Source: Ischnura elegans (Eukaryota > Arthropoda > Insecta > Odonata > Coenagrionidae). From it: DNA of 64,000 nt. Position numbers and translations under genes: made by a program. The stretch lies in contig NC_060249.1 of assembly GCF_921293095.1 (NCBI RefSeq), positions 80,487,907 through 80,551,906 on the forward strand, given 5' to 3'. Numbering within the stretch: the stretch's first letter is position 1; every line of letters starts with the position of its first letter. Under the pieces are notes generated by a model, which saw nothing but the letters and a program-made list of their open reading frames with translations, ran no database searches and had not been told where the DNA came from. Below are positions 1-12,666 of the stretch, piece by piece.

Positions 1-255
1 CAGCTAGTGGTTGTATTTGTAAGAGTAATTATTGAAAATACCTCACATGCTATCATGTAAAAGTTAAAAATTTTATGTCTACCTCTTACAATTAGTGAAT
101 TATGAAAAATGTTCCTCGAAGGTAATGAAAAAAATGATAACTCATTTTAAGTTCATTACTTTGTTAAGTCCCTAGACAAACTATTGCCAACCATCTAATT
201 CTATGAATGAAAGAATATTCTATTATGTATTACTAACATAAATGGATAATCATAC

Positions 256-463
256 CAAAAAAGCATTCTTGGCAACGAAAATGTAAAGGTGGAATGGCAT
301 TCCTCGTTTGAATGGATTACTTTGGGGTGAGGTACACTCCTCATCGCCCCAGGTACCACCAATCTTGCAGTTCCTCACCACATAGTTACGCTCAAATCGA
401 GGATTAAAGTGCAGTGCGTAGTCAGATTCATCAGATATTCCACAAACCAGATTCACAGAAAAC
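256..463 (-). CDS. Galectin exon 4: core of the carbohydrate-recognition domain
   Basis: This 208-bp exon starts with the last base of a split Arg codon and ends in phase 0. It reads FSVNLVCGISDESDYALHF and then the sugar-binding signature NPRF, VVRN, and TWGDEEC. His, Asn and Arg of H-NPR, the Asn of VRN, and Trp and Glu of W-G-x-E are all present. The Arg two residues after that Glu in typical galectins is Cys. The exon is bounded by tag at 464-466 (minus strand) and gtatga. Confidence 0.88.
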
Positions 464-3400
464 CTAGAAAAGGCAAATAAACTTGAAAAGTACACCAATA
501 TTTTTCACACAAGATATATATTGGACCTATACTAAAAAAATAAGTAAAACTACTTCTTGTAATAAAAATTAGAATATAATAACCTAAAAAACAAGGATGC
601 AAAAATTTACGTCTCATACATTCAGTGAAAGTAATGAAAAAAATTAAATGCAAACATTAGCTTTACTTTAATTTACGAGAAAATTCACAAGAACTATTTT
701 TTTAAATTTAATTTATTGATCAATATAAATTTTGCCCGCTTCAAAGCACTTGCACAATATGATTTTCGAATAGTAGAAGTAACTCTATAACTCCTTTTAC
801 CTAAATTGTGTTCAGCTCTTTCTGTATTCATGGCTGAATTCCAATCCAGAATACCACCTTAATATACACCATGTACAAACTCAAGTCCATTTTCGTGGCA
901 AACTATAGAACCTGAACATACCTATGTTCGACTCGTGTTTCTGTCACACACTGATATGGCTGTGAACAAACTATAAAGCAAAACATATCCTTAGTAGATT
1001 TAAGCATTTCTTAGATAATCATAGCGTCTGCAGGAAGGTTAGAGGCATTGATTTACTAGCGGATTTGGAGGATGAAATGTGTCGACGAAGAGCTTGAATT
1101 TTGACGAATTACATTATGTAGTATGCAGTCATGACTCATAAAAACAGAAAAACCATAAGAAAATGCCATTACTATAATTTTGAAACACTATTTCACAAAT
1201 GATGACCTAGGTGTGAACATACAAAAATGTATGGAATTCAACCAAAACATGACATCTCAAGTTGAAAATTTTGGAAACAATTGCATTCACCAGGTAAACA
1301 TATGATTCATAATGTGAAGATGTAACTTCACTGTTGGAGGCCTTTAAACATGAGTGAATTATGTTTAGAAAACATTTTTAACAATAAAGTGAAGCTTGGG
1401 TTGATTGTATAAAAAATTAAGATCCAATAATGTGATCATACATTTGACCCATATTGGTGATGTTTTTTTAGGAAGGCTGGAACCGCTCCATAGAAAGCCT
1501 TCAGCTATACTAGCCTTATTTTGGTCATGAAGTTTGCCCCTGGTCAAATCATTTTATGTCTTTTCCAAAAACTAAGGAAATGTAAGTACATATGCCTAAT
1601 ATACCCTAATTTGGATTGGAATCCAGCCTGACTTGTCCCCTATGTGGAAAAACATCATCCAATCATTATATCTTTCAGCTTGAGGAAAGAGTAGAAATGC
1701 ATTGGATATCTATAATACTAAATGATGATATACAAACTGATCACTGATTACTTGCAATTTCATCATATGCCTCCCTACTAATAAATATTTACGGCACTAT
1801 AGATTTTTAGGAAATTAAGGCAATTTAAAATATGAGTTTCCAAAAATTGTCTTTCAAATGTAATTGGCAGTGCCCCTCCATCCTCAGATCCAAACATTTG
1901 AGTCTTAAACAGGCATTGACTACTTTTAGCCATAAGTGTGTAACTCTTTAACTACTACTCCAATTACATGTATCATATATGTACCATGCAACAGATTGAA
2001 AAATGAAAATAAGTACATATGTGATAATATGAGTAGTGACATACAGCAATTAAGGATTGTTTTAATTAATTTTCCATGATTATTAATATCACTAGAATAA
2101 ATGAAAGTCACAAGATTTTTAGTGGAGCATTTGCTTTAAAATGTAACCACCATAACACACATATATGAGGTTGTTGAAAAAGACACTCTCATTTATTTAT
2201 TAAGTAATGCTATAGAAAGGAGTATCCCCATCTCATGTTATCACAGCCATTATTTTCTACTTCTCCAACTAACACTGGTCTAATCTTTTTCTTACCTGAT
2301 GAATTATGGGAGAGTAACCAGCCACAATGTAGGGTCCATAAGTCTTTTCAAACTTGATGTGTTATTTATAGTGAACAGGGGATTTATAATTGGAATGAAA
2401 GAAAAAAATTTAACACGATACACATTCCACATTTCTATTGACTTATCATGTACGGTGTAACTACTTATAAGAAACAATGGCATCCATCAAGAACAGGCAT
2501 CAGTTCCTGTGCTGTCACTAGTTTTACAAAAGCAAAGAACAAATTCCCGACCTTACAACAGTGATGCAGCAATCACTGCTCAAAGACTTTAAAATTAAAA
2601 TCATTCCAATCAGAGCTGGCATGCCATTCCAACAATTCTTATTTTCCATCATGAATGTATGAAGGGAGAACTCTAGGACTAGGATAAGTGTTATGACAAA
2701 GGTAGCATTGAAACGGTGACTATGCAATAGAAGTAATGGGGTCAATAAAATGAATATTAAATTTATGTAATACCCAGTGGCGAAGCATGAAGCTCGAGCT
2801 AAGTTATTGCATGCATTGAATGTGGCCTGTTTCCTGCATCTTAAAATCATCTAATGTATTAAAAATCTTGCATATTTTTTTAGGGTCAGGGGGTGGGGAG
2901 GGGGGGAAGGGATATGTGCCCCCCTAGATCCGCCTATGTTTTTAACCATCAAGATGTATTGATACATGGTTTAGTTTTCAAATTTTAACTTTATGATGTT
3001 CACATTCTACCTATAACTCTGCAAACTTTGCAGCTTCATACTCTTGTTGCCCGTTGGGGCCCTTGACCCTTGGGAGTTCATAATAGGGTAGTTTCCTTCA
3101 TCAAAGAAAACGAAAGTCATTGATTGCGATTCGTTACCCACCATTAGTGTATTCATAATATACAAATTATTTTGTTTTAGAAATACCGGTTTAGACGAAT
3201 GGCCATGGTCCAATTTTATCCTCATTTGAAAAGGGCCAGATTGGCGCCCATGCGATGCCACTCCACGTGACGTCACAGGGACCTAGTTTCTATACGAGAA
3301 GATAGGAGTTATACATCGTCTGAGGTTACCAATGCATGCATGAGGCGCAGAGCTCAGGGAAACATGTCTTAATAATCACTTATTAAAGCTGGCTAAGGTC

Positions 3401-6400
3401 GGAAAGTTTTCTTCATTTGATAAGGTATTAATAATCCTTATTTAAGCCAAGCGCTACCAGCCAGCAGGGTACTCAGCTACCCGCTAGCAGCCTGCGTCGT
3501 ATCAGCGCTCAACTCGCCTCAAGGTCAACTCACAGGGCGGCAGCGGGAACCAGAAATACGTCACACGGAGAGATTTCCCGGCATTCATACTTACGCGTCG
3601 CGTCTTCGCGCGCTAGAAAATTTTCACTTTTCATTTGATCGCGAAAAATAGATATCGTCATTTAAAAATCTAAAAGCGTGAAATACGTACTCCACGAGTA
3701 ATAATCTTTCGATTTAGGCAATAAAAAAATAATAGGAAACCACCCTATTGTAGCTGCCAGCCAGTGCAGAAGAGACCCCCTGAGTAGAGATTCTTATGGT
3801 GAGGGAAAGTGCCCAAGTGCAAGATATCCAGCTAGTAATAAAAAGTTTGGGTAAATGCCACAGTCTGTGTGCAAAACATATAAAAACGTTCCCACACACA
3901 CAAGGGTTAAATCACATTGCCTGCAGGGCCCTTGGGTAGGCAGTCCGCCCCTTCACATTGATTTTTTTTTACATCAAACGCTTGATTAAGAATGACGCAA
4001 AAGTATATACTAGCTACATACAAATATACCTTCAGACATTGGGAAACTGATGTACATGGTCAAATTGTGCGATAATACAGCAGAATTCCCCACTTTGCCT
4101 TACAGGAATTTAAAAATTATTTTAGCAGCGAAAGATTAATGCTAAGTAACTGCCAACCATGAGCACACCCATGGCTTTCTTTCGATCCATTAACATCGTT
4201 TCTTCAGCAACAAGCAGAACAAATGCCATCGTACCCTTTCTTTAAATTGTTTGCTGGCCTTTCCTTAAGCTTTTACATTTTCATATTAGTTTAGTCATTG
4301 GCAAATGCAATGATGACCAAACACTTCGCCACTGGTAGAGCCATTACTTCAACAATAAAACATTCCATCACTATTCAAATTCATTTATTGTAGTATTCAA
4401 TGTAGTTATTCACGTTGTTTTAATCCAATAATATCTAAAAATATCAAAAAAGCATGCCTATACATAATTGAGAAACAATTTCAGTATTATACCCAGAAAT
4501 TATTTAACCGTAACCTTCCTCAATCCCCAATTAATACTAGAGAAAAATTGAATAACAAATTACTACATATCTATGATCTTAGGTTTTCCCGGCGTATCAG
4601 GTGCAGAAAAGTTTCGTGGGTTTTCCACCAGTTGATGTTCTCCATGTCTCCTGACGTTTCAAGCTGCGACTTGCTGTTCAACCTCAGGAGATCTTCTGAA
4701 TGATCCCCTGAGAATGAACAGCAAGTTGTTGCTCTAAACGTCGGAAAACATGGAAACATCAACTGGTGGAAAACCCGAGAAACTTTTCTGCAACTACATA
4801 TCTACTTTGATTTTTAGTAGGTGCTGATCATTTAATGAACATTCCATGATAAATAACTAAAAAAACTTTATTACTAATGTGATTACAAGTCTTTTAGGTA
4901 CCAGGCACATTACCTATTCAGGTGGTGAAGAACATTTTCCCAATGAGCAATTATGGTGCTTATAGAAAAAAATACTTCAACCTTAAAATTTGATAAAGGA
5001 AAGCCTTTCCCTGGTCACCATTAATGTACTCTAAGCAATACTCATTAAAATTTAATTGAATTTTAATTAGTTCATGCACAGTGAATATTTTGCACAAGAC
5101 AACAATACAAATACTACCTTTTTGCTTCAGGTAATACTGTTGCATCAATCACAATTGTATGGCCAATCGTAAGAGGCTTGGGTAATGCACCAACATAAGG
5201 CAACCTCTATAAAAAGAGAAAAATAGAATCATGTACGATAAAAGAAGAGAATAAAGTACCATAAAGGTCAGTACATAAATTGAGGTATGGTTTTCAAAAA
5301 ACCTTGCTTGGTAATTTTAGGAGGCCACGTGGAGATGAGGTAATTTGCACTACTGAAGGATAAAAAGGAAAGATAAGGAGAACCCCACCCTGCTAGCATG
5401 CACTGAGCCAATGGTGAACTAAACTACCTCCAAACTGACTCGTTGCATAAAGCAAAGAGGTTTCTATAAATGTCACATTAACTTAAAAAAAATACATGTA
5501 AAACAGGGGAAAATGGATATCAAACTACATTATTAATGAGCTGATCCACTACCCATGAAAATAAAATTTAGCAGTGAGGCAATTCATGCTGAAAATAAAA
5601 ATAGAAAATAAATAGCAGGCATTAGAATGAAACCTTTAACAGGTAGAGCAAAGTTAGCATCCTGGAATGTAGGCAAACCCCTTGCCATGGAAAACATAGG
5701 TATCTCAGGAGGCCATTCTTATTCAATTTTGCAGTAATCCCTTGCACTTTGTAATAGCATGCTATTTAATGGACATAACATATATTCTATTTAATTACTA
5801 CAACCTCCTAAAAAGAATGAGAGGCTATACATATTAACTTGAGAATGAGAATTTTACTGAAATAACTTTACTTCTTTCAATAAAAGGGTGTACACATAAT
5901 TCATTCTAACATTTTATTCCATTATTTATATTCAGGCTTAAACTGATCAATGGTTTGAACAGATTCCAACTGTCTTTCAAATTACAATCTGAGACTGCAA
6001 TCTCGAATGCATGCTACTCATTCACGGCCTTAGCAAGTAGGGGGAGGGGGGATCTAAGGGGTTTAAAGCCCCCTAAAATGTACCCTCTACCCCCAGCCCA
6101 GTGAAATTATTTAAAAAAAAGCCTTGTATACAACTTAAGCTATTCATTAATATTATTATTAGATTAATACCCATCAAGTCAACTTGTAGACATTGAGATA
6201 TTTAAAATTACTTTGATAATTCTCTGATATATCCTTAATACACAATTTTTTATGAGGTAAAATCACTGTAGTTTTCTTAGGACACCCATAGTTGTTTTTT
6301 GGCCAACAAACTCAGCTCCAAATGCTTACTTATTAGATCCATTCACAACATAGTGTCAACTTATATTTATCTTAATATTTTGGGTGGCTTGCTCTACCCC

Positions 6401-9400
6401 CATTTATCATATAGTATAACTCTTAGGGGAACTCCCTCTAATGCCTTAAAATCATTCAGATTTCAAAAGAAAGCAGTTTGAATCATTGTATGCAAGGGGG
6501 GATCCAGGATTTTTTTCTGGGGGGTCACCAGGGTCTGACAGCAAACGGTCTTCTCAAATTTGAGGTAAAAAAACTACATGCAAAAATTAATCTACAAAAT
6601 TTACCCTTAATTTTAAAATTAAATTTATTAATATGAGCATGCTGCACCCGCTCCCAGCGGGCTTCCCCCGCTCTTTTCGATGCGGGTCCACAGAGGGATA
6701 GGCGCGTTTCTAATTTTAAAATGTAGAAAAAAAAGGCAGGGTCTTATGTACAAATTTAATTGGAATGCTCATGTACAAACTAAACACAACATCGGAAGTA
6801 ATTACACTATCCTCTGTTAAACGCACATGATGACTCATACTTATGTATCAACAGGAGACTTGAATGTGGAATCAGCCGCATTTTGATAAAAGTTATTTAA
6901 AGAATGCGAGTTCGTTTAAACTTATAATAAAAATCTCCCCCTGTACCCTCCCTAAATCCGCCTATGATTGCATGTACCAATTACTGCAACCCATGCAGAT
7001 CCTGATTCACGAAGTTTAAAAATGTACCCTTAACATGTGGATACATAGAGTTAACAATTCTCAATACAAAAAGAGACATGAATAATTATTATCTGGACGC
7101 AGATGATCGCCACTACTCTACCAGATAAAAAAATGATCAACATAAACCATTTGTACGACTGAGGAAATAAGCTATAGGCCAAAAATGTTTGGGGCTGCAA
7201 CTTAACAATGAATTTCTCTTACCAGTAAAAAAATTTCTCTTCAGAAAATGATAAAAGGATAAAGTGAAGGTATTACTCCTCTCAAAATTTTATTAAATCA
7301 CTAATGAATTTCTAAGTGATGATAGCCAGTAAACTAATAACAGGCTTTTTTTGTCCTAGTATAGTTTTTAAGGGTACCACATATTTGACCAAATTGAATG
7401 ATTTCTATGTTTATTTTCCAGTGAATGTTTTTTGCACCTCATCTCCAAAACTTATTGACCTGCAATATACCTATCTGAATCAATATACATATGTATTCAT
7501 TGATTTGTGATATTTTGGCAAATTAAGAATTATTATCCTCTATGCCTCACAGATAAAATTTATACTTTGATGATATAAGACCAGTAATAATGATCAACAG
7601 GCTCAAAATTTGCTGCACACAACTTTATAAATGTATAAAGATATTTATTTAACATATTAGGCTACATAATAGCTTAACTTTACGGCAATGACTGTCAAAT
7701 ATCTCAAAGGCAAGATCTTGTAGACAATTAACACCGAGTTAGCATCAATGATTTTCCTATCCTACTGGGGCAGAGTGGAATCAGCCAGTTCTAAACAATA
7801 AGAGCTCCAGAAGATAAAAATAACCTGATTAGTAGTACAAAGGATAACAGAGTAAACACCATAGATATGAAATTCTCTTGCTGATTTGAAAGAGAATATT
7901 AATAAGTATGAGAGATTACAGGGAGAGGAAAAATCATTTTCAAAACAGCAAAGAAAAAGGCAAGTACGTATGTACGTATACACATTATAAAATCCACTGC
8001 GAAGGTACAACCTATAAGTAAGATGTAAAACATGCTTAGAAGTGTATTGCTTCAAAGTTGATGATATGACAACCAAATAAAAAGACTTAATCATTTTGAT
8101 TCATGTGATTTAACCCTTTTACTGCCAGCCCATTTTAGGTGGGATGTACGAAGACTGACAAGGCAATTTTCCCGAATTAGCAACATTTCAGATTTAAAAA
8201 TTTTTCAGCTACCTACCTAATTTTATTTAATACATTAGATTTTTTCCCAATTCTTACGATATATTTATATCTTATAGCCATAGATAAATTATGGGGGTTT
8301 ACATAAATTACAGCCGTTGAAAAGGCCACAATCACGAAAAAAAAGTGAAATAATTTGGGCCGATAAATCGCCCCTGGCAACGTGGTTTTCGCGCAACCAG
8401 CGAGGGCTGATGTATCGGCCCGGTGGCAGTAAAAGGGTTAAGGTACACATTACCAGGGGCGCAGCCAGGAATTAAGGCTGGGGTGGGTTTAGGTGCAACT
8501 ACAGTCCAGCCGGCGAGAGTTGTCCGATGGCACTTTAAAAGGAGGGGCGGAGAACCCTGGGCCAACATGGTTTGCAGCCAATTGCTGTCCCCAAAATGCA
8601 CCTCACACCCTCGCCTAGTCATACAACGTTGTCACATCCATATGAAGCACTGAAATAAGCCTGAACCACCAAAAGAAGCCCTTTCTGCGAGTCGCCAAAA
8701 GAAAGGATTCTTCCTTTGGATCCTTCACGCTCGTCGTCCCTTCTGGCTGCTTTCTTCACTGAATCCTTTTGTTTACATGTGATGAGGGCATTTCCTTTCA
8801 TACCTGGCAACCTTTCCTCCTACCCCTTCTAGCTGTCAACGGACAACTCTCGGCGGCCGGACAGTAATACCGGGGTGTGGAATACCCACCAGGATAAGTG
8901 GTATGTGCAAGATTAATAAATTGCTGAATTTTAAGATTAACGGTTCAAAATTGTGAGTTTCACGGCTTTCTGAGGGATATTTTATTAATCCTTTAACTAT
9001 TCTAATCGCAATATTAATCCAATTAAGTAAAATGGATTAAACTTAAGCATTTCTTTGAGCTCTAGGGGGGTTTTAACCCCCAAAATCCCCCCTCGCTTCG
9101 CCACTGCACATTACTACCATTTCGTGCCTTAGATATAAAAACTATGGGTTGAAACTTATAACAAACTTTTCAGTCCACAATTATGAGATTATGATCTGTC
9201 TTGATGAAACATGTGAGTCATTATACCTTCAGCAGCTATTTACAAAACCTACTAGGCTTTAGTGGGAATACAGGTTTTAAGATCATGTTAATTAATATTA
9301 GTTGATGTTAAATAATTCATTCTGAGAAGGAGAAAGAGTTCCAACCACCATTGATATTACTTTGATACTGTTAGTATAATCATACATGTATTATAGCACT

Positions 9401-12381
9401 CTCTACAACCATTCATAAAAATATCACATGAACCGAATTTGAAACCTTATTTTCACCAAAATGAATACAAATACCCCTGCATAGCTTCTTACATTGCAAG
9501 ATTTATTGAAAGATTTCAACAAACTGTTATTGCCATAATAGAATCAAAGCCTGGGGCAGATTCTAAGTTTGACGTTCATTACTTTACATTGCACCTAAGT
9601 GGCATGCAAAATCTCTCAACTATAATGTGTCTACTGTCAGAGTCAAAATGATGTGCAGCTGCAATTTGCAAATTTATATCTGGGCTTCAGAGCATGCTAC
9701 AATAATGAGTAATATGTCATTTTAAATAAATTTTATTCTAAATTTTAATTTATTTATTGTTTTATGAAAAATTCAAAAATGTGGAACCAGCAGTGCAATA
9801 AATGACTCTGAATACCGTAAAATTAGCCATTTTGTCAACTTCATGGACTTTGTAACTCAACCTAGGGAAAACTACAACATCTACAGCATTAGTCTTCCAC
9901 AACAAGTTGCACACATCAATGCAGATTAATAAAATGGCATTTACATATTTTTAGAATATTGGATGAATTGAATTTTGCATATTTTGTTGTTAAATAACGA
10001 AAATATTTAAACAATATCTATTCCTACAGTTTAATCCAAAAGAAAAAAATAAAACTAATAAAAACACTTTTTAATTTATTTGTAATTTTTCTATGTACTA
10101 AAACAAATTAATTTCTTCTACAAGTTTTCCACTGATTATGATAAGTTCAATAGGACAATTTGTAATCTCTCAAGACCTGCCCTCTCTCTCTATTTCAACC
10201 TCCCCTGTGATTCACAAAAAAGGTCAAATCCATTTTGTTTTGTCTCCATGTTCCTGGGCTTCACCGCGTGGATTTTTCTTTATGACGACAGTTTCTCCGG
10301 TATTCCAACCGGCGTCTTCAGGTCGATGACGCCGGTTGGAATACCGGAGAAACTGTCGTCATAAAGAAAAATCCACGCGGTGAAGCCCAGGAACATGGAG
10401 ACATCATCTAGACAACGCCGCGGAAAACTACGCATCAACTCCATTTTGTTTTATTTATAAATCCTATTCTCTTCCTCTCCTCCCCATTATTTACATCATT
10501 CACTCATGCATAGTTATAAGAATCCCCTCACCACTTAGTGCTCGCTCCATCCAAACCCTCAGTCTCCTCCTTATCTCTTATGGATGCTCCTTCTTCTCTA
10601 CCATTATATCTAACATTTCCTAGTTTACTTTTCTCTTCATAATTCACAATTTTTCCATTCTCCTCCATGCCAACATCCTAAAAATCTCCCCATTCTTTTC
10701 TTGTCCTTTTTCCTAAGCATCCAATCAGAGGCAGAAAAAAACGTGGGGGGTGCCCCATGCAGCAATGCGAGTACCCCTTGCAGGGCTGCCTGAATTGCCG
10801 AACCACAACTGTAACTTTTTTATATCATAAGACAACATTGTCTTGTATACGTGTAAAATCAGTTAAATAAAACTTTATTAAACTTTGCATGTGACTTGAT
10901 TTTTTTTACAATAAAAGTAAATTTACTTTTATTGTAAAAAGGTAGGTCAAGTTATCTTTAGAGTCCTTCCCACCCCTTGAGTTAGTTCTGTATCCGCCAC
11001 TGCATCCAACTTTCTGCACCATAAAGTGTTACACTCCAGATCAAGCACTCCACTTCTTTCATTATCCTGACATAATGATGCTCTCATCAGCTCTTCCATT
11101 AAAAGAACGTCCACCTGTTAATACCATTCTCTTCTTGAAAACTTTCAGCCACACTCATTTTCTTTGAATGTACTGCCCAAAGAGTTTGTTTCACCAACTG
11201 AAGTTGGCGACCATCTACTTTTATGTTAAGCCTAATGTACCAATTGCCACAGAAGCTTGACTTTCTTCTTTTTGATTAAAGAGCAAAATCGTAAAACCAT
11301 ACTTCAGATTGGTCATCTAAGGCTATCAACCTTGTCTGTAGCCCTTTCGTCAACATGCTAAACAATGCCTATGCCAAGCTCAACAATTCATTTGTGAACT
11401 TCAGAGACAAATATCAACATTTGACTTCCAGACCTAACTCCAAATACAACTCTTTTACCTCCTTTTCTGTCATGTGAAACAGCAATTGTGTTGGCGGGCA
11501 GCCGTATCTCAAACCTTAGCCGATGCTTGCCCTTTGAGATTCTCTGTTAGCTACCTTTACTTGGTGCAGTCTGAGCCATATAATGATTAAAAATTAGTCC
11601 CTTATCCTTATAATCAACACTTGTTTCCTTAACTATTCCAAAAACACACTAGGACACCTTAAAATAGACTGTGATAAGTAGTTAAGAAAAAAATGTTCAG
11701 TAAATAGTGCCATGCACATATGGCAATCAGTGCAAAAATCACATGAATACTGTACAAAATCATGTTACTGAGCCAACTTGAAACGCTCAAGAGAAAGTAC
11801 ACGCCATAATTCACTGAATATAAATAAACTCTTCTGGTAATGACTACATACCAAGACAAATAAAAGTTCTGTTAATAAAACAGCGTGGTTAAACACAAAT
11901 TATAATTCCAAGAATGCCATGCAAAAAAGCAACCGGCCTTAGGAGAGGGGTGTTAATGTGGTTCTCTAGCGATTTTGGACATGCGGACAGGAGCGAATGT
12001 GTAAAACTGACAGACTTACAGGGTTAACGATCTGCCCCTTTGAAGGATACTCGGGTAAAACAATGAAGTCCTCATCAACTTCCTCAGCTTCCTCCACCTC
12101 CTCGAACACCCGCAGTTAAAGTCAGATATAACAACCCGTAATTAGGGCTATTACCAATGTCAATCATGATAATTGGTATAAAACAAACTTGACGAGTTAA
12201 ATTATACAAATTTGACACAAAAAATAAAAGAAACCAGTTTGGATTAACTTATTCCAAACTGTAAAAGGAAAAAAGCCAAACCAAAAGTATCAACTCATGT
12301 AAGATGTAATTGTACCTTGATAGATGACCTTCGACCTCTTTCATAAACGGCATTTTCTGCCACTTCGGGGCTCTCCTCCAT
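256..12381 (-). CDS. Galectin, 5' part of the gene (continues beyond position 1)
   Basis: Galectins are beta-galactoside-binding lectins of the cytosol and, after unconventional secretion, the cell surface. Four coding exons join in frame: 12381-12316, 12100-12020, 5206-5118 and 463-256 (148 residues so far). No signal peptide is seen, as expected for the family. Residues 1-45 are an acidic leader (MEESPEVAENAVYERG at the start). The carbohydrate-recognition domain begins near LPYVGALPKPLTIG and contains HFNPRF, VVRN and WGDEE, then PFKRGMPFHLYI. Splice sites: donor gtacaa after 12316, donor gtaagt after 12020, acceptor ttttatag before 5206, donor gtagta after 5118, acceptor tttctag before 463, donor gtatga after 256. 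The Arg codon at the third junction is split between exons. The acceptor before 12100 lacks a good pyrimidine tract, so that boundary is the least certain. The end of the domain, and any second domain, lie off the left edge. The Arg normally following WG.E.R is Cys here. Confidence 0.85.
2877..2937. mobile_element. G-rich remnant of a hAT-type element
   Basis: A purine-rich run is followed by cccccctagatccgcctatg. That end matches the terminus of the better preserved element at 6493-6966. No partner end or target duplication was found, so it is only a fragment. Confidence 0.4.
3082..3749. mobile_element. Non-autonomous inverted-repeat element, copy 1
   Basis: This 668-bp unit begins aatagggtagtttcct and ends aggaaaccaccctatt, so the ends are inverted repeats of each other. 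A second copy lies at 25611-26268 in the opposite orientation and is similar along nearly its whole length. Open frames in both copies run out through the element boundary into unrelated flank, so no element protein is claimed. The target-site duplication is not clear, and the superfamily is unassigned. Confidence 0.7.
4602..4792. repeat. Fold-back repeat F1
   Basis: A 191-bp imperfect palindrome: tgcagaaaagtttc on the left matches gaaacttttctgca on the right, with arms continuing through the ccaccagttgatgtt segment. Read on the minus strand the right side contains an ACATGGAGAA block and, past the palindrome, CGCCGGGAAAAC. Related blocks flank the fold-backs at 10.3 and 42.2 kb. Confidence 0.75.
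5118..5206 (-). CDS. Galectin exon 3: first strands of the galectin fold
   Basis: This 89-bp exon reads RLPYVGALPKPLTIGHTIVI and then DATVLPEAK, ending with two bases of an Arg codon. The pattern P-Y-x-G-x-L-x-x-P-L-x-x-G-x-x-I-x-I is the usual start of a galectin domain. Both splice sites are consensus (ttttatag acceptor, gtagta donor). Its phase fits the exons on both sides. Confidence 0.85.
6493..6966. mobile_element. hAT-type non-autonomous element
   Basis: A 474-bp unit with ends CAAGGGGGGATCCAGG and CCTAAATCCGCCTATG, flanked by an 8-bp target duplication with one mismatch (attgtatg at 6485-6492, attgcatg at 6967-6974). An 8-bp duplication and CA..TG-type ends are typical of hAT transposons. 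There is no transposase frame. Confidence 0.7.
8454..9106. mobile_element. hAT-type element containing a nested TA-inserting element
   Basis: The ends CAGGGGCGCAGCCAGG and CCTCGCTTCGCCACTG are inverted repeats. The unit is flanked by a perfect 8-bp duplication, cacattac (8446-8453 and 9107-9114). Its outer parts match the element at 26528-27002. The segment 8502-8864 is missing from that other copy and is a later insertion. Confidence 0.85.
8502..8864. mobile_element. Nested MITE with TA target duplication, copy 1
   Basis: This 363-bp unit sits between two TA dinucleotides (8500-8501 and 8865-8866). It has inverted ends: cagtccagccggcgagag on the left, and the complement of cggcggccggacag on the right. 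A second, inverted copy is at about 17395-17770. TA targets and short inverted ends suggest the Tc1/mariner/pogo superfamily. No transposase is encoded. Confidence 0.75.
10242..10402. repeat. Fold-back repeat F2, near-perfect hairpin
   Basis: Left arm starts gtctccatgttcctgggctt and the right arm is its complement ending at 10402. The arms are about 75 bp and essentially identical, with an 11-nt loop (ttcaggtcgat). On the plus strand it contains CTGAAGAC followed by a short hairpin and GAAAC when read through the left arm complement. CGCCGCGGAAAACTACG follows at about 10418. Confidence 0.9.
10726..11002. mobile_element. hAT-type non-autonomous element
   Basis: A 277-bp unit beginning CAGAGGCAGA and ending TATCCGCCACTG. 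It is flanked by catccaat (10718-10725) and catccaac (11003-11010), an 8-bp duplication with one mismatch. It also holds an internal inverted repeat of ttacaataaaagtaaattta type near 10910-10940. No coding frame. Confidence 0.65.
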
Positions 12382-12425
12382 TCCGTAGTCGTAGTTTGGT
12401 ATACAAGAAAATAAAGCGATAAATT
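12020..12425 (-). CDS. Galectin exons 1-2 region (start codon exon 12316-12425 and acidic exon 12020-12100)
   Basis: The exon at 12425-12316 has acceptor ttttacag and donor gtacaa. The chosen start is the ATG at 12381-12379, which opens the frame that continues into the galectin domain. The frame is open back to the acceptor, but the upstream exon does not join it in phase. The next exon, 12100-12020, codes for EVEEAEEVDEDFIVLPEYPS and ends GQIVNP before gtaagt. The run of Glu and Asp is not part of the lectin fold and is presumably a flexible leader. Confidence 0.7.
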
Positions 12426-12666
12426 CTGTAAAAATAAGAAAAATAAAATTCAGGGTGTACCAGCTTACATGGTAGCCGTAACGGCGGCTTCCAGCAGATC
12501 CTACCATCCACGTAGAATTTGGGCAATGAATAATTTTGCAGAATAAATACTCACACAACTCAATTAGCCGGAAAAATATTTAAGTCATAAACAAAATTCC
12601 TAGAGCATTCCATCATTTTTCTCATAAAAACAAAGCAGACGACAAAAGAAAAAGAATAATTATTAC

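Larger units (their letters stand above)
464..5117 (-). other. Galectin intron 3
   Basis: An AT-rich intron of about 4.65 kb. It holds a G-rich transposon remnant at 2877-2937, the 668-bp inverted-repeat element at 3082-3749 and the fold-back at 4602-4792. I see no exon in it. Confidence 0.75.
5207..12019 (-). other. Galectin intron 2
   Basis: A 6.8-kb intron. It holds hAT-type elements at 6493-6966, 8454-9106 (with a nested element) and 10726-11002, and the fold-back at 10242-10402. The remaining sequence is AT-rich with no supportable exon. Confidence 0.7.

Noticed and set aside
3007-3276. 89-codon minus-strand frame similar to a plus-strand frame at 26074-26343
   Set aside because: The similarity follows from the two copies of the same 660-bp element. 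The frames run past the element ends into unrelated flank, and there is no known domain.
4602-4792. CRISPR-like or regulatory palindrome
   Set aside because: It is a single dispersed fold-back with relatives elsewhere in the window; there is no repeat-spacer array.
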